From: Christensenella sp. UBA4636
Lineage (GTDB): Bacteria; Bacillota; Clostridia; Christensenellales; Borkfalkiaceae
Reading direction: 5' to 3'
Length of the DNA stretch: 64,000 nucleotides
NCBI GenBank assembly: GCA_002405915.1
Contig: DHMS01000046.1
Location: forward strand, 10,184-74,183
Shown here: positions 24,563 through 33,278 of the stretch, one piece after another
How positions within the stretch are numbered: position 1 is the stretch's first letter
How the letters are laid out: each line of letters starts with the position of its first letter
Notes under the pieces: model-generated
The model's input: the letters and a program-made list of their open reading frames with translations, nothing else
What the model was told of the DNA's origin: nothing
Databases searched by the model: none
Made by a program: the position numbers and the translations under genes

Positions 24563-27095
24563 ACCAGTTTTCCGCCTCGCTCAAAGAAACGGTCAACGGC
24601 ACCGAAAGTTTTACGGCGTTTTCCATTTCTTCTTTCACGATTTTTTTAACTTGTTCCGCCTCGGTCTTGAATGCGTCCACGATAAGCTCGTCGTGCACTT
24701 GCAGAATAAGCTTCGATTTGAGATTTTCCTTTTTGAGCCGCCCATATACGTTAATCATCGCAATTTTGATGATGTCCGCCGCGGAGCCTTGAAGCGGCAT
24801 ATTCATTGCCGCGCGTTCGCCGAACTGCCTCAAATTGTAGTTAGACGCGTTGATTTCGCGAATATAACGTTTGCGCCCGGTCATTGTGACGGCATAACCG
24901 CATTCTTTAGCCTTTTTCACGTTGCTGTCCATATACGCTTTGACTTCGGGATACGTTTCAAAATAATTCTTGATATATTGCGCGGCTTCTTTGGGCTTTA
25001 CTCCTATGTTTTCGGCAAGTCCATATTCGGAAATCCCGTATATTATGCCGAAATTTACGGCTTTCGCACTGCGGCGCATAAAAGGCGTAACTTTGTCTAT
25101 CGTAACGCCGAAAACCTTTGCAGCCGTTTCGGCATGTGCGTCGCGCCCCGTCTTAAACGCTTCGATAAGCGGCGCGCAACCCGAAAACGCGGCTAAAAGC
25201 CTTAACTCTATCTGCGAATAGTCCGCGTCAATCAAAACTCTATCTTCGGAACGCGCCGTAAAAAGTTTGCGTATTTCTTTGCCTTCTTCCGTCCTTACGG
25301 GAATGTTTTGCAAATTCGGTTTTCTTGAAGAAAGTCGCCCGGTAGAAGTTTGCGCCTGATAAAAAGTCGTATGAACAAGCCCCGTTTTTTTGTCGATTAA
25401 CGGGCGAAACCCGTCGATATAGGTCGACAAAAGTTTCGAGTACTTTCTGTATTCGAGTATCAGCGGAATTACGGGGTGTTCCTCAACTAAGCTTTCAAGC
25501 GAATCGACGTTGGTCGAATAACCGTTTTTATTCTTTTTGCCGTGCTTTAAGCCGAGCTTGTTATACAAAAAATCTGCAAGTTTTTTAGGCGAATTAACGT
25601 TGATTTTTTCACCGGCAAGCTCGTCTATTTTTTTGTTCAACACAGAGATTTTGTCGGAATAATACTCCGACATTTCTTCGAGGTTTTTCGCGCTTATCTT
25701 GAACCCTTCCTTTTCCATATCGAAAAGCACGTCGGCAAGCGGAAGCTCTATATCGTTATAAATCGCTTTTTCTCTCTCGTCCGCTTTTTTCATAAGCTCC
25801 GTATACAAGCAATTCAGAGAATATGCGGGCGTGGTTTTGTCAAGCGACTTTACGGCGAAAACTTCCTCTAATGTTTCCTCCTTTCCGGTAAAATCGGTAA
25901 GGTATTTTAAAAGCATAACATCCTCTATTTTTGCTTTTAGAATAATTCCTTTTTCTTCCAAATCCTTTCTGAGTTGCTTTTTTCCGTACAAAATAATCGT
26001 GTTGTTTTCGTTTTCTACGATTTCTTTTATAGAGGAAAAACAATCTTCAAACTCAAACCCATCGTCGAAAAACGACTCCTTGACTTTTAGAACATACTCC
26101 TTTTCGTTACCAATGTAAAAACTTATAAAATCGCCGATATATAAAGTAATTTTATTTGTTTTTACGTTAGACATAACTGCGTTTTTACTTGTCAAAAACA
26201 CCTTTTCGATAATGTTTTCTTTTTTCTCTGTTTCATCAGAATTTTCAAAAATCCCGCTCTTTTTTAAAAGGTTGTTAAGTGCTAAAGTCGCGAAAATTTC
26301 TCTCGATTTTGCGGGAAACGGGAAAGTGAATTTGCAAGATTTTTTATCGAGCGGAACGTTAACGTCCGTTTTAATCGTTGCGAGAATTTTTGATTTTTCC
26401 GCCAACTCCTTGCCTTCTAAAAGTTTATCTTTAGTTTTTCCGCTTATCTCGTCGATATTCGAATAAAGATTTTCTATGCTGTGATATTCCTTTACGAGGT
26501 TAAGTCCCGTCTTTTCGCCTATACCTTTAACGCCCGGGATATTGTCGGAAGTGTCGCCCATCAAAGCTTTTAAGTCGACAATCTCTTTCGGTTCGATGCC
26601 CGTTTTGTCTTTAAAATTTTCTATCGTATATTCGTCTACGTCGCTTATCCCTCGCTTAGTGTAAAGCACCGTGCAGTTATCGGAAACAAGTTGAAAACTA
26701 TCCTTGTCGCCCGTCACGATGTAGCTGAACCAGTCTTTGCGTTTAGACAGCGTGCCGATTATATCGTCGGCTTCTATTCCCGGCTCCTCGTACATTGCAA
26801 TACCTAATTCGCCTAAGACTTTTTTTAGGAGCGGAATTTGCGGAACGAGTTCTTCGGGCATAGGCTTTCTGGTGCCTTTATATTCGGCATACATTTTATG
26901 TCTGAAAGTCGGCTCTTTTCTGTCGAACGCAACCATAATGTAGTCGGGCTTACGTTCACCGATAAGCTTAATGAGCATGTTTACGAATGCGTAAACGGCG
27001 TTTGTGTAAGTTCCGTCGGGAGCGGTAAGCACCGGAGTGGCGTAAAAAGCTCTGTTTATAAGGCTGTTGCCGTCGATTAAAATAATTTTATCCAT
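24549..27095 (-). CDS. polA: DNA polymerase I, proofreading domain apparently inactive
   Basis: Repair and Okazaki-fragment-processing polymerase of 848 residues. The N-terminal 5'-3' exonuclease (1-290) shows IDGNSLINRAFYA, DRKEPTFRHKMY, EADDIIGTL and GDTSDNIPGVKGIGEKT. The middle domain lacks the DxE motif needed for 3'-5' exonuclease activity, as in many Firmicutes. The polymerase domain has motif A (DADYSQIELRLLAAF), the O-helix RRSAKAVNFGIIYG, and motif C (LQVHDELIVDAF). It opens a run with coaE, slt, dtd and the Fe-S gene. No clear ribosome site precedes the ATG. Confidence 0.97.
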   Translation of the reverse strand: MDKIILIDGNSLINRAFYATPVLTAPDGTYTNAVYAFVNMLIKLIGERKPDYIMVAFDRKEPTFRHKMYAEYKGTRKPMPEELVPQIPLLKKVLGELGIAMYEEPGIEADDIIGTLSKRKDWFSYIVTGDKDSFQLVSDNCTVLYTKRGISDVDEYTIENFKDKTGIEPKEIVDLKALMGDTSDNIPGVKGIGEKTGLNLVKEYHSIENLYSNIDEISGKTKDKLLEGKELAEKSKILATIKTDVNVPLDKKSCKFTFPFPAKSREIFATLALNNLLKKSGIFENSDETEKKENIIEKVFLTSKNAVMSNVKTNKITLYIGDFISFYIGNEKEYVLKVKESFFDDGFEFEDCFSSIKEIVENENNTIILYGKKQLRKDLEEKGIILKAKIEDVMLLKYLTDFTGKEETLEEVFAVKSLDKTTPAYSLNCLYTELMKKADEREKAIYNDIELPLADVLFDMEKEGFKISAKNLEEMSEYYSDKISVLNKKIDELAGEKINVNSPKKLADFLYNKLGLKHGKKNKNGYSTNVDSLESLVEEHPVIPLILEYRKYSKLLSTYIDGFRPLIDKKTGLVHTTFYQAQTSTGRLSSRKPNLQNIPVRTEEGKEIRKLFTARSEDRVLIDADYSQIELRLLAAFSGCAPLIEAFKTGRDAHAETAAKVFGVTIDKVTPFMRRSAKAVNFGIIYGISEYGLAENIGVKPKEAAQYIKNYFETYPEVKAYMDSNVKKAKECGYAVTMTGRKRYIREINASNYNLRQFGERAAMNMPLQGSAADIIKIAMINVYGRLKKENLKSKLILQVHDELIVDAFKTEAEQVKKIVKEEMENAVKLSVPLTVSLSEAENWYDCK

Positions 27096-27121
27096 AATTT
27101 AAAGTTTTTAGTAAAAAATCC

Positions 27122-27150
27122 TTGATTATTTGTCCAATTTATGTTATTAT
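27122..27150 (+). promoter_or_regulatory. Probable promoter of tRNA-Leu
   Basis: TTGATT (27122-27127), a 17-base spacer and TATTAT (27145-27150), about 100 bases before the mature tRNA 5' end. The 160 bases between polA and the tRNA hold no gene that I can see. Confidence 0.5.
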
Positions 27151-27255
27151 ATTTCTACTTTGAGATTGAAAAACGCTTCGCGCGCTTAATTCAATTTTCT
27201 TACGCGTATATTATTACATATTTTTCGCAAAAAAGCAATAAAATAAACGCAATTT

Positions 27256-27342
27256 GCCGCTGTGACGAAATTGGCAGACGTAGCAGACTCAAAATCTGCC
27301 GCCCTTAAAAGCGTGCCGGTTCGAGTCCGGCCAGCGGCACCA
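27256..27342 (+). tRNA. tRNA-Leu, anticodon CAA
   Basis: Type II tRNA of 87 bases including an encoded CCA (27340-27342). The acceptor arm GCCGCTG pairs with CAGCGGC, with A as discriminator base. The anticodon stem GCAGA/TCTGC holds the loop CTCAAAA, giving anticodon CAA for UUG codons. A long variable arm (around GCCCTTAAAAGCG) is typical of leucine tRNAs, and the T arm contains GGTTCGAGTCC. A strong terminator follows. Confidence 0.97.
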
Positions 27343-27343
27343 C

Positions 27344-27380
27344 AAAAAGAAAGAGTAGCTATTTGCTACTCTTTCTTTTT
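27344..27380 (+). terminator. Intrinsic terminator of tRNA-Leu
   Basis: Sixteen-base perfect arms (27344-27359 and 27365-27380) around a five-base loop, beginning two bases after the tRNA. The 3' arm ends in TTTCTTTTT. Confidence 0.93.
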
Positions 27381-27423
27381 GAACTATGTTTGCGCTATGC
27401 GCAAGTGATATTTGAGACACATT

Positions 27424-27452
27424 AAAAGCTCGGCGTAAAAACCGAGCTTTTT
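27424..27452. terminator. Bidirectional terminator ending the thiN operon
   Basis: Nine-base perfect arms (27425-27433 and 27442-27450) flanked by A and T runs. It lies just past the thiN stop on the minus strand and back to back with the tRNA terminator. Confidence 0.85.
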
Positions 27453-27469
27453 CAATGCTTAATAGAGTA

Positions 27470-28066
27470 TTAAACGGGTTTGCGGTTAATTATGACGAAT
27501 ATTCGCCCGCTTTTTAAGCCTATAAAAAATTTTCCGTCCTCGGCGATATTAGATATTCCGAGCGTAGATTCCCGCTTAATTTCGCGGTCTTTATACGGGT
27601 ATTTTAAGCCGTAAGAACTTTCGATAAAGCTGTCGTCAATCGCAACGACGGAAACCGTTCCGCCTTTTACCGTTTCGCCGTAAAAGGGCTTATCCGTGCA
27701 GTAAAACACGGAATTTATCGTGAAAAGCCTTGCCGAAACGCCGTTCGAACAAGCCTTTTTCAAAAGTGCCAAATTGCCTAAAAAATGGTCCTCTCTGCCC
27801 CCGCCGGCGCAAATAAAATCGATTTCCTTTATTCCGCGTTTTTCACATTCGTAAAGCGCAAGTTCGCCGTCGGTGAAATCCTTTTCTACGGGGAAAGTTT
27901 CGGCGTTTTCGGGAACGTAACCCAAGGAATCGAAATCGCCGAGGATAAGGTCGGGCGCAACTCCGATTTTTTCAAGATATTTGAGCGCGCCGTCGCAACA
28001 CACGACAAACGAGTCGCTAAAATCGTAATCGCACGGCTCGCCGTTCAAAACGATAACGGCTTTCAT
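27470..28066 (-). CDS. thiN: Thiamine pyrophosphokinase
   Basis: Transfers pyrophosphate from ATP to thiamine, making the cofactor used for example by the transketolase in this window. Conserved blocks are VVCCDGALKYLEKIGVAPDLILGDFDSLG, PVEKDFTDGELAL and the CAGGGREDHFLGNLALL nucleotide site. I start at the ATG at 28066 because AAGGA is nine bases upstream and this follows the rpe stop by one base; a second ATG nine bases upstream sits on top of that ribosome site. Length is 198 residues. It is the last gene of the priA-to-thiN run and keeps the usual Firmicutes rsgA-rpe-thiN order. Confidence 0.94.
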   Translation of the reverse strand: MKAVIVLNGEPCDYDFSDSFVVCCDGALKYLEKIGVAPDLILGDFDSLGYVPENAETFPVEKDFTDGELALYECEKRGIKEIDFICAGGGREDHFLGNLALLKKACSNGVSARLFTINSVFYCTDKPFYGETVKGGTVSVVAIDDSFIESSYGLKYPYKDREIKRESTLGISNIAEDGKFFIGLKSGRIFVIINRKPV

Positions 28067-28067
28067 C

Positions 28068-28730
28068 TTAGTCATTCCTTAACTTTTCGATTGTTTCGCG
28101 CTTATTTTTGCTCTTGAAAACGGTAGACCCCGCAACGAGAACGTCCGCGCCCGCGTTCTTTATTTCCGCGCAGTTTTCGGTCGTAACGCCGCCGTCTATT
28201 TCGAGCAAAACTTCCTTGTCTAAAGTATCGATAATTTCTCTCAGATATCTGACGTTATCGAGCGTTGAAGCGATAAACTTTTGTCCGCCGAAGCCGGGAA
28301 AAACGCTCATAACCGTTACCATGTCGCAAAGCGGCACGATATCTTTTATCTTTTCGGCAGCCGTGTCCGGATTGATTACGACTCCGCACTTTGCGCCCGC
28401 TTGCTTAATGAGTTCGAGTGTTTCTTTGGTTTTTTCTCCGCAAGCTTCGTAGTGTACGGTAACGTAATCGGCGCCCGCGGCGACGAATTTTTTAACGTAC
28501 TTGTGCGGTTCGACAATCATTAAGTGCGCGTCGATTGTAAGCGAAGTGTGCTTTTTTAAGTCCTCAATCATTTTGATACCGAACGTGATATTCGGCACGA
28601 ACACGCCGTCCATAACGTCGCAGTGAATTATATCGGCGCCGCAACTTTCAAGCTCGGCAACCTCTTCACCCATTTTTGCAAAGTCCGCCGAGAGTATCGA
28701 CGGCGCGATTTTAATACTTTCTTTTTTCAT
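28068..28730 (-). CDS. rpe: Ribulose-phosphate 3-epimerase
   Basis: TIM-barrel enzyme of the pentose phosphate pathway interconverting ribulose 5-phosphate and xylulose 5-phosphate. Motifs are IAPSILSADFAKMGEE, HCDVMDGVFVPNITFG (metal His and Asp), TIDAHLMI, VMSVFPGFGGQKF and LEIDGGVT. Length is 220 residues, normal. The start lies 20 bases inside the end of rsgA, with AAAGGA very close to the ATG. The conserved rsgA-rpe-thiN linkage supports the call. Confidence 0.97.
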   Translation of the reverse strand: MKKESIKIAPSILSADFAKMGEEVAELESCGADIIHCDVMDGVFVPNITFGIKMIEDLKKHTSLTIDAHLMIVEPHKYVKKFVAAGADYVTVHYEACGEKTKETLELIKQAGAKCGVVINPDTAAEKIKDIVPLCDMVTVMSVFPGFGGQKFIASTLDNVRYLREIIDTLDKEVLLEIDGGVTTENCAEIKNAGADVLVAGSTVFKSKNKRETIEKLRND

Positions 28731-29559
28731 TGTCCTTTATTTCCTTAAAAATTTCAAGGTATCTTTCGTATCTGTCTTTTTTGATTTTTCCGTCGGTTAA
28801 GGCTTCTTTCACAGCGCAATCGGGTTCGTGCGTATGGGTGCAGTCCCTAAATGCGCACAAATCGTAATAATTTTCAAAATCTAAGTAATAATGCGCGATT
28901 TCAGAAGTTTTTATGTCTGACGAAATAACGGAAGAAAAGCCCGGGGTGTCGATAATCATAAAATCACCGACGACGTGGAGCGTTCGCGAAGTCGTCGTGT
29001 GTCTGCCGCGTTTTAGCTTTTCCGAAACCTCGTTAACCCTCTTTTTTAACCCAAAAAGATAATTGACGAGCGAAGTTTTGCCCACCGCGGATTGCCCCGC
29101 GAACGCAACGATTTTGCCTTTAAATTCTTCTTTCATTTGCTCTACGCCCTCGCCGGTAAGAGCCGAAACGACGAATATTTTTTCGCAAGCGTTAGCGTAA
29201 TTATCGATAACGTACTTTGCGATTTCGTCGCCGAAGTCGCACTTGTTGACTGTTATATAAGGCTTAGCCCCGAGCCGCACGCATTCTATAAGCATTTTGT
29301 CTACGAGGAGATAATCGGGAGCAGGCTCGGGTGCGATTACGATATTCACGCAATCGATATTCGCGACGTTTATTCGAGGGAAAAAGGTTTTTCTTTCGTA
29401 AACGCTCGTGATAACGCCGTCCGAAAGTTCTACTTCGTCGCCTACTTTTATCGCTCCGTTTTTGATTTTTAAATTGCCTTTCGCCGAAACAAAAAGTTCC
29501 TCTCCGCAATTTAAAACTTTATATTTTCCGCCCTCTACGGCGGTTACTATGCACTTCAT
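28711..29559 (-). CDS. rsgA: Ribosome small subunit-dependent GTPase RsgA
   Basis: Late 30S assembly factor, a circularly permuted GTPase. An N-terminal OB fold (1-65) is followed by G-motifs in permuted order: TVNKCD (G4), VSALTGEG (G5), then AGQSAVGKTSLVN (G1) and IDTPGFSS (G3). The C-terminal zinc site is CAFRDCTHTHEPDC. Length is 282 residues. Its ATG directly abuts the rlmN stop. In most Firmicutes a PP2C phosphatase and a PASTA Ser/Thr kinase sit between rlmN and rsgA; both are missing here. Confidence 0.97.
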   Translation of the reverse strand: MKCIVTAVEGGKYKVLNCGEELFVSAKGNLKIKNGAIKVGDEVELSDGVITSVYERKTFFPRINVANIDCVNIVIAPEPAPDYLLVDKMLIECVRLGAKPYITVNKCDFGDEIAKYVIDNYANACEKIFVVSALTGEGVEQMKEEFKGKIVAFAGQSAVGKTSLVNYLFGLKKRVNEVSEKLKRGRHTTTSRTLHVVGDFMIIDTPGFSSVISSDIKTSEIAHYYLDFENYYDLCAFRDCTHTHEPDCAVKEALTDGKIKKDRYERYLEIFKEIKDNEKRKY

Positions 29560-30600
29560 TTACGCTTTTTCTCCGAGATAGCTTCGCCTAAGCTGCCCGC
29601 ACGCGCCGTCTATATCGACGCCCATTCTTCTTCGCATAGTCGCCGAAACACCGCCTTCGTTAAGCTTGTTCATAAATTCAAACGCGCGCTTTTCGCTCGT
29701 GCCGTTCAAGTTTTTCTCCTTAACGGAGTTGAGCCTTATGAGGTTAACGTGGCACGGCTTACCCTTTAAAAGCCGCAAAAGCTCGGCTAAACATTCGTCC
29801 GTGTCGTTCTGCCCGGAGATTAGAGAATACTCAAAATAGTACCGTCTGCCCGTTTTTTCAAAATAGTTTTCGCACGCGGAAAGTATTTCTTTCACCGTGT
29901 AACTATTCGCTACGGGCATAATTTCTCTGCGTTTTTCGTCAAACGGATTATGCAGAGAAACGGTAAGGTTTATCGGCAAATTTTCATCTGCTAAACTTAA
30001 CATTTTCGGCACGAGTCCGCAAGTTGAAAGACTAACGTTGCGCGGAGAAACGTTTAGCGAATTTTCATCAGATAAAAGACGGATAAACTTAACGACGTTA
30101 TCGTAATTGTCGAGCGGTTCGCCGCTGCCCATAAGCACAATGTTGGTTACGGCGCGTTTTTTGTCAGTGCCGCCCTCGTGGCGATTGACTGAGACAACTT
30201 CAGAAAGTATCTCGCCCGCAGAAAGGTTTCTGACAAGTCCGCCGAGCGTGGACGCGCAAAATTTGCAGCCCATTCTGCACCCTACTTGTGTGGAAACGCA
30301 GAGCGTGTTGCCGTACTTATATTTCATCAAAACGCCTTCGATAACGTTTCCGTCCCAAAGCGCGAACAAAAACTTTTTCGTTCCGTCCTTTGAAATCAGT
30401 TCTTTTATAATTTTACACGGCTTGTCTGCGTAAACGGACAAAAGTTTATCCTTTAACGCTTTTGAAACGTCCGTCATTTCGGAAATGCTTTTCCCGGCGA
30501 CGAGGTTAGAATAAATCTGATTGCCCCTAAACGGCTTTTCGCCAATTTCGGCTACGATTTCTCTAAGCTCCGCTAAGCTATAATCGAGTAAAATTTTCAT
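29560..30600 (-). CDS. rlmN: Dual-specificity 23S rRNA/tRNA methyltransferase RlmN
   Basis: Radical SAM enzyme that makes 2-methyladenosine at A2503 of 23S rRNA and A37 of some tRNAs. The cluster motif is CRMGCKFC (Cys108, 112, 115). The methyl-carrying Cys is in the C-terminal DIDGACGQLR. The region VLMGSGEPLDN and the SLHNPFDEKR block are also family markers. I start at the ATG at 30600, which overlaps the rsmB stop (ATGA); the frame runs six codons further upstream but those lie inside rsmB. Length is 346 residues. Confidence 0.97.
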   Translation of the reverse strand: MKILLDYSLAELREIVAEIGEKPFRGNQIYSNLVAGKSISEMTDVSKALKDKLLSVYADKPCKIIKELISKDGTKKFLFALWDGNVIEGVLMKYKYGNTLCVSTQVGCRMGCKFCASTLGGLVRNLSAGEILSEVVSVNRHEGGTDKKRAVTNIVLMGSGEPLDNYDNVVKFIRLLSDENSLNVSPRNVSLSTCGLVPKMLSLADENLPINLTVSLHNPFDEKRREIMPVANSYTVKEILSACENYFEKTGRRYYFEYSLISGQNDTDECLAELLRLLKGKPCHVNLIRLNSVKEKNLNGTSEKRAFEFMNKLNEGGVSATMRRRMGVDIDGACGQLRRSYLGEKA

Positions 30601-31841
30601 TTGATTCTCTTTAATTTGCAAACGTAAAATCCCGCGCCGAGGCTAAGCTCCGGCAAGAATTGCAAACCGTAAATTTTCTTTATTCCGTCAAGCGGACAGT
30701 CTATCTTTTCGACTTCGAAATTTTTCTTTTTCGCAAGAAATTTTTCGATAATATCGTCGTTTTCTTCCTTAAAAACCGAGCAAGTCGAATAAACGAGTTC
30801 GCCGCCGCATTTAACGTAAGAAGAAACGTTCAGTAAAATTTTCAACTGAATCGCCGTCAATTCTTTGAGATTTTCGTCGTTTTTTTTAAGTTTTATATCG
30901 GGGTTTTGCTTTATCGTGCCGTAGCCCGAGCATGGCGCGTCGCACAAAACCGCGTCGAATCTGTCCTTGAAATCGGGGTCGAAAACAGTCGAGTCTTTAA
31001 CAAAAACCTCAATGTTTTTCTTGCCCGTTCTCTCGGCGTAAGCCTTTATAAGCTCCGCGCGGTGTTCGTGCAACTCGCAAGCCGTAACGCATTCGTATTT
31101 ATCCGCTAACAACACAGACTTTCCGCCCGGCGCGGCGCACGCGTCCAAAAGCTTTTTTCCGCCCGAAAGCGTGGAACAGATAGCGACAGAACCGATTGAC
31201 TGAAACGTATATCCTCCGTCGAAAAAGCCCTCGTCCATTTTTGCGTTAGGAACGGAAAACAACCCGTCGAACGGCGTTTTTTCAAACTTCATACCCCTTT
31301 CGTCAAGGTACCTTTCGCCGCTTTCGTTATTCGTAAACCGCAAATATGTGTATTCTTTATCGAAAGCCAAAAGTTTTTCCGCCTCGTCGCCGTACTCTTT
31401 AAGTATCTTTTCGACGGCAAATTCGGGAACGGAATATTTAACGGACAAAAACTTGATTTTATCCGTCGGCATGATGAGATTTTGTTGAGCGTACTTCCTT
31501 AGAACGGCGTTTACGAACCCCGCGTTCGCGCTTTTGCCGAGCTTCTTCGTAAGTTCGACGAGGTTATCTATAACGGCGAACGGCTTCTTTTTCAAAAAAG
31601 TAATAGCGTACGCGCCGATTTTTAGCAAAATTCTTATCTTCTGTTTAGGCGGCTTATCGAAGCAAAATGAAAGCGCGTAATCGAGATAAATATCGTTATC
31701 GAGTACGCCGTAACAAATTTTTACGGTTTTCGCTCTGTTCAGTTCTTCAATCGGCACATCTTTGAGCGACTGTTTTAAGTACGCGCCGTCCGAGTAAACC
31801 TCCGAAAGCACGCGGTAACAGTCGTAAAAAAGGTTTATCAT
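30597..31841 (-). CDS. rsmB: 16S rRNA (cytosine-967-C5)-methyltransferase RsmB
   Basis: SAM-dependent rRNA methyltransferase of 414 residues. The N-terminal NusB-like RNA-binding domain (about 1-135) contains NAGFVNAVLRKYA. The Rossmann domain begins with LLDACAAPGGKSVLLAD. The catalytic Cys pair is in DAPCSGYGTIKQNPD and YSTCSVFKEEND. The ATG overlaps the fmt stop and its own stop overlaps rlmN, so fmt-rsmB-rlmN form a coupled chain. Confidence 0.96.
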   Translation of the reverse strand: MINLFYDCYRVLSEVYSDGAYLKQSLKDVPIEELNRAKTVKICYGVLDNDIYLDYALSFCFDKPPKQKIRILLKIGAYAITFLKKKPFAVIDNLVELTKKLGKSANAGFVNAVLRKYAQQNLIMPTDKIKFLSVKYSVPEFAVEKILKEYGDEAEKLLAFDKEYTYLRFTNNESGERYLDERGMKFEKTPFDGLFSVPNAKMDEGFFDGGYTFQSIGSVAICSTLSGGKKLLDACAAPGGKSVLLADKYECVTACELHEHRAELIKAYAERTGKKNIEVFVKDSTVFDPDFKDRFDAVLCDAPCSGYGTIKQNPDIKLKKNDENLKELTAIQLKILLNVSSYVKCGGELVYSTCSVFKEENDDIIEKFLAKKKNFEVEKIDCPLDGIKKIYGLQFLPELSLGAGFYVCKLKRIK

Positions 31842-32761
31842 TTCAAAATATCGCCTTTTAAAATCTTTCTACCGGCATTAAAAGCTTGCGCAGACATTCT
31901 TTTTCCGCCTTCCGCTTGAATTTCGAGAATTTCGACCGCACCTTGTCCGCATTTTACGACAAGCTTTTTGTCCGCTCTCAAAACCTCGCCTATTTCGCCC
32001 TCAAATTCTCCGTCAAGCGCGTTTACCGCGAAAATTTTGAAGGTTTTGTCGTTCAAAAAAGTATGCGCTGCGGGCCACGGATTAGTTCCGCGAACTAGGT
32101 TTTTAATTTCTTTCGCGCTCTTTGCCCAGTCGATTTTGCCCGTTTCGCGCGTGAGCATTTTTACGTGAGTAGCTTTTGTTTCGTCTTGTTTTATCGGCGT
32201 AATCTGCCCCGCTTCGATTTTATCGAGCGTTTCCACTATAAGTTTTGCGCCTATTTCGGAAAGCCGCTCAAACAATTCGCCCGCCGTTTCATCGGGATAT
32301 ATAGGCGTTTTTTCAACCGAAAGAATGTCGCCCGTATCTATGCCCGCTTCCGTCTGCATTATCGTAACGCCCGTTTCTTCGTCGCCGTTGATAACGGAAT
32401 ACTGTATCGGCGCGGCTCCGCGATACTTAGGCAAAAGCGAAGCGTGAACGTTGATTATGCCGCGCGGCGCGATATCGATAATTTCTTGCGACAAAATCTG
32501 TCCGAACGCGCAAGTCACCATAATATCGGGCGCGAGATTTTTTAAATCTTCAACGCCTTCGAGGCGAATTTTATTGTATTGCAACACCTTTAAGCCGTGT
32601 TTTAATGCGCACTCCTTAACAGGCGACGGCGTTAAAACGTTCTTTCTCCCGACGGGCTTGTCGGGCTGAGTGACGACGGCAAGCACCTCGTGCTTACTTT
32701 TTATAATGCTTTCGAGCGACGGCACGGCAAAGTCCGGCGTGCCTAAAAAGACTAATTTCAA
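31838..32761 (-). CDS. fmt: Methionyl-tRNA formyltransferase
   Basis: Formylates initiator Met-tRNA using 10-formyltetrahydrofolate. The N-terminal catalytic domain opens FLGTPDFAVPSLESI, and the formyl-transfer motif NVHASLLPKYRGAAPIQ is intact with its Asn and His; the paired Asp appears in TEAGIDTGDIL. The C-terminal OB-like domain follows near residue 205. Length is 307 residues. It is coupled by ATGA overlaps with def upstream and rsmB downstream; the def-fmt pairing unites formylation and deformylation of new proteins. Confidence 0.97.
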   Translation of the reverse strand: MKLVFLGTPDFAVPSLESIIKSKHEVLAVVTQPDKPVGRKNVLTPSPVKECALKHGLKVLQYNKIRLEGVEDLKNLAPDIMVTCAFGQILSQEIIDIAPRGIINVHASLLPKYRGAAPIQYSVINGDEETGVTIMQTEAGIDTGDILSVEKTPIYPDETAGELFERLSEIGAKLIVETLDKIEAGQITPIKQDETKATHVKMLTRETGKIDWAKSAKEIKNLVRGTNPWPAAHTFLNDKTFKIFAVNALDGEFEGEIGEVLRADKKLVVKCGQGAVEILEIQAEGGKRMSAQAFNAGRKILKGDILK

Positions 32762-33216
32762 TCTTTTTCCTCCATCATTTTTATGGCTTTATCGATGTAA
32801 AGTATACCGTCGAGGTGGTCGTATTCATGGCAAATCGCCCGCGCGAAAAAGTCCTTTGCGGTGAGTGTAAACTCTTTACCCTCTCTGTTGAGAGCTTTTA
32901 TAACGACGGTAGAGGGTCTTTCGACTTCGCCGTATCGCCCCTTTACGGACAAGCACCCCTCCGCGCCGATTTGCGACCCGCTCTTAGACAAAATAACGGG
33001 GTTAATAAATTCATAGTACCCGTCCTCGACGTTTACGATGAAAATACGTTTTAAAACGCCCACCTGAACGGCGGCAAGTCCCGCGCCGTCGGCTTTTATG
33101 AGAGTGTCTTTCATATCGTTCAAAAGCGTTACTATCTTTTCGTTAACTTTGTCTACTTCGAACGAGCGTTTTCTTAAGACCTCGTCGCCGAGCTGTACTA
33201 TTTTCCTTATTGCCAT
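32758..33216 (-). CDS. def: Peptide deformylase
   Basis: Metalloenzyme removing the N-formyl group from nascent proteins. The three family motifs are GAGLAAVQVG, EGCLSVKG (metal Cys) and ICHEYDHLDGILY (two metal His and catalytic Glu). Length is 152 residues, the short type 1 form. GAGGAAAA precedes the ATG. The 62-base gap to priA contains only AT-rich sequence. Confidence 0.97.
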   Translation of the reverse strand: MAIRKIVQLGDEVLRKRSFEVDKVNEKIVTLLNDMKDTLIKADGAGLAAVQVGVLKRIFIVNVEDGYYEFINPVILSKSGSQIGAEGCLSVKGRYGEVERPSTVVIKALNREGKEFTLTAKDFFARAICHEYDHLDGILYIDKAIKMMEEKD

Positions 33217-33278
33217 AGAATTTTCCTCTCTGAATTACCTTAGTGTTTTGCCTTGTTTTTTCTGAAATTTATCGTGTT

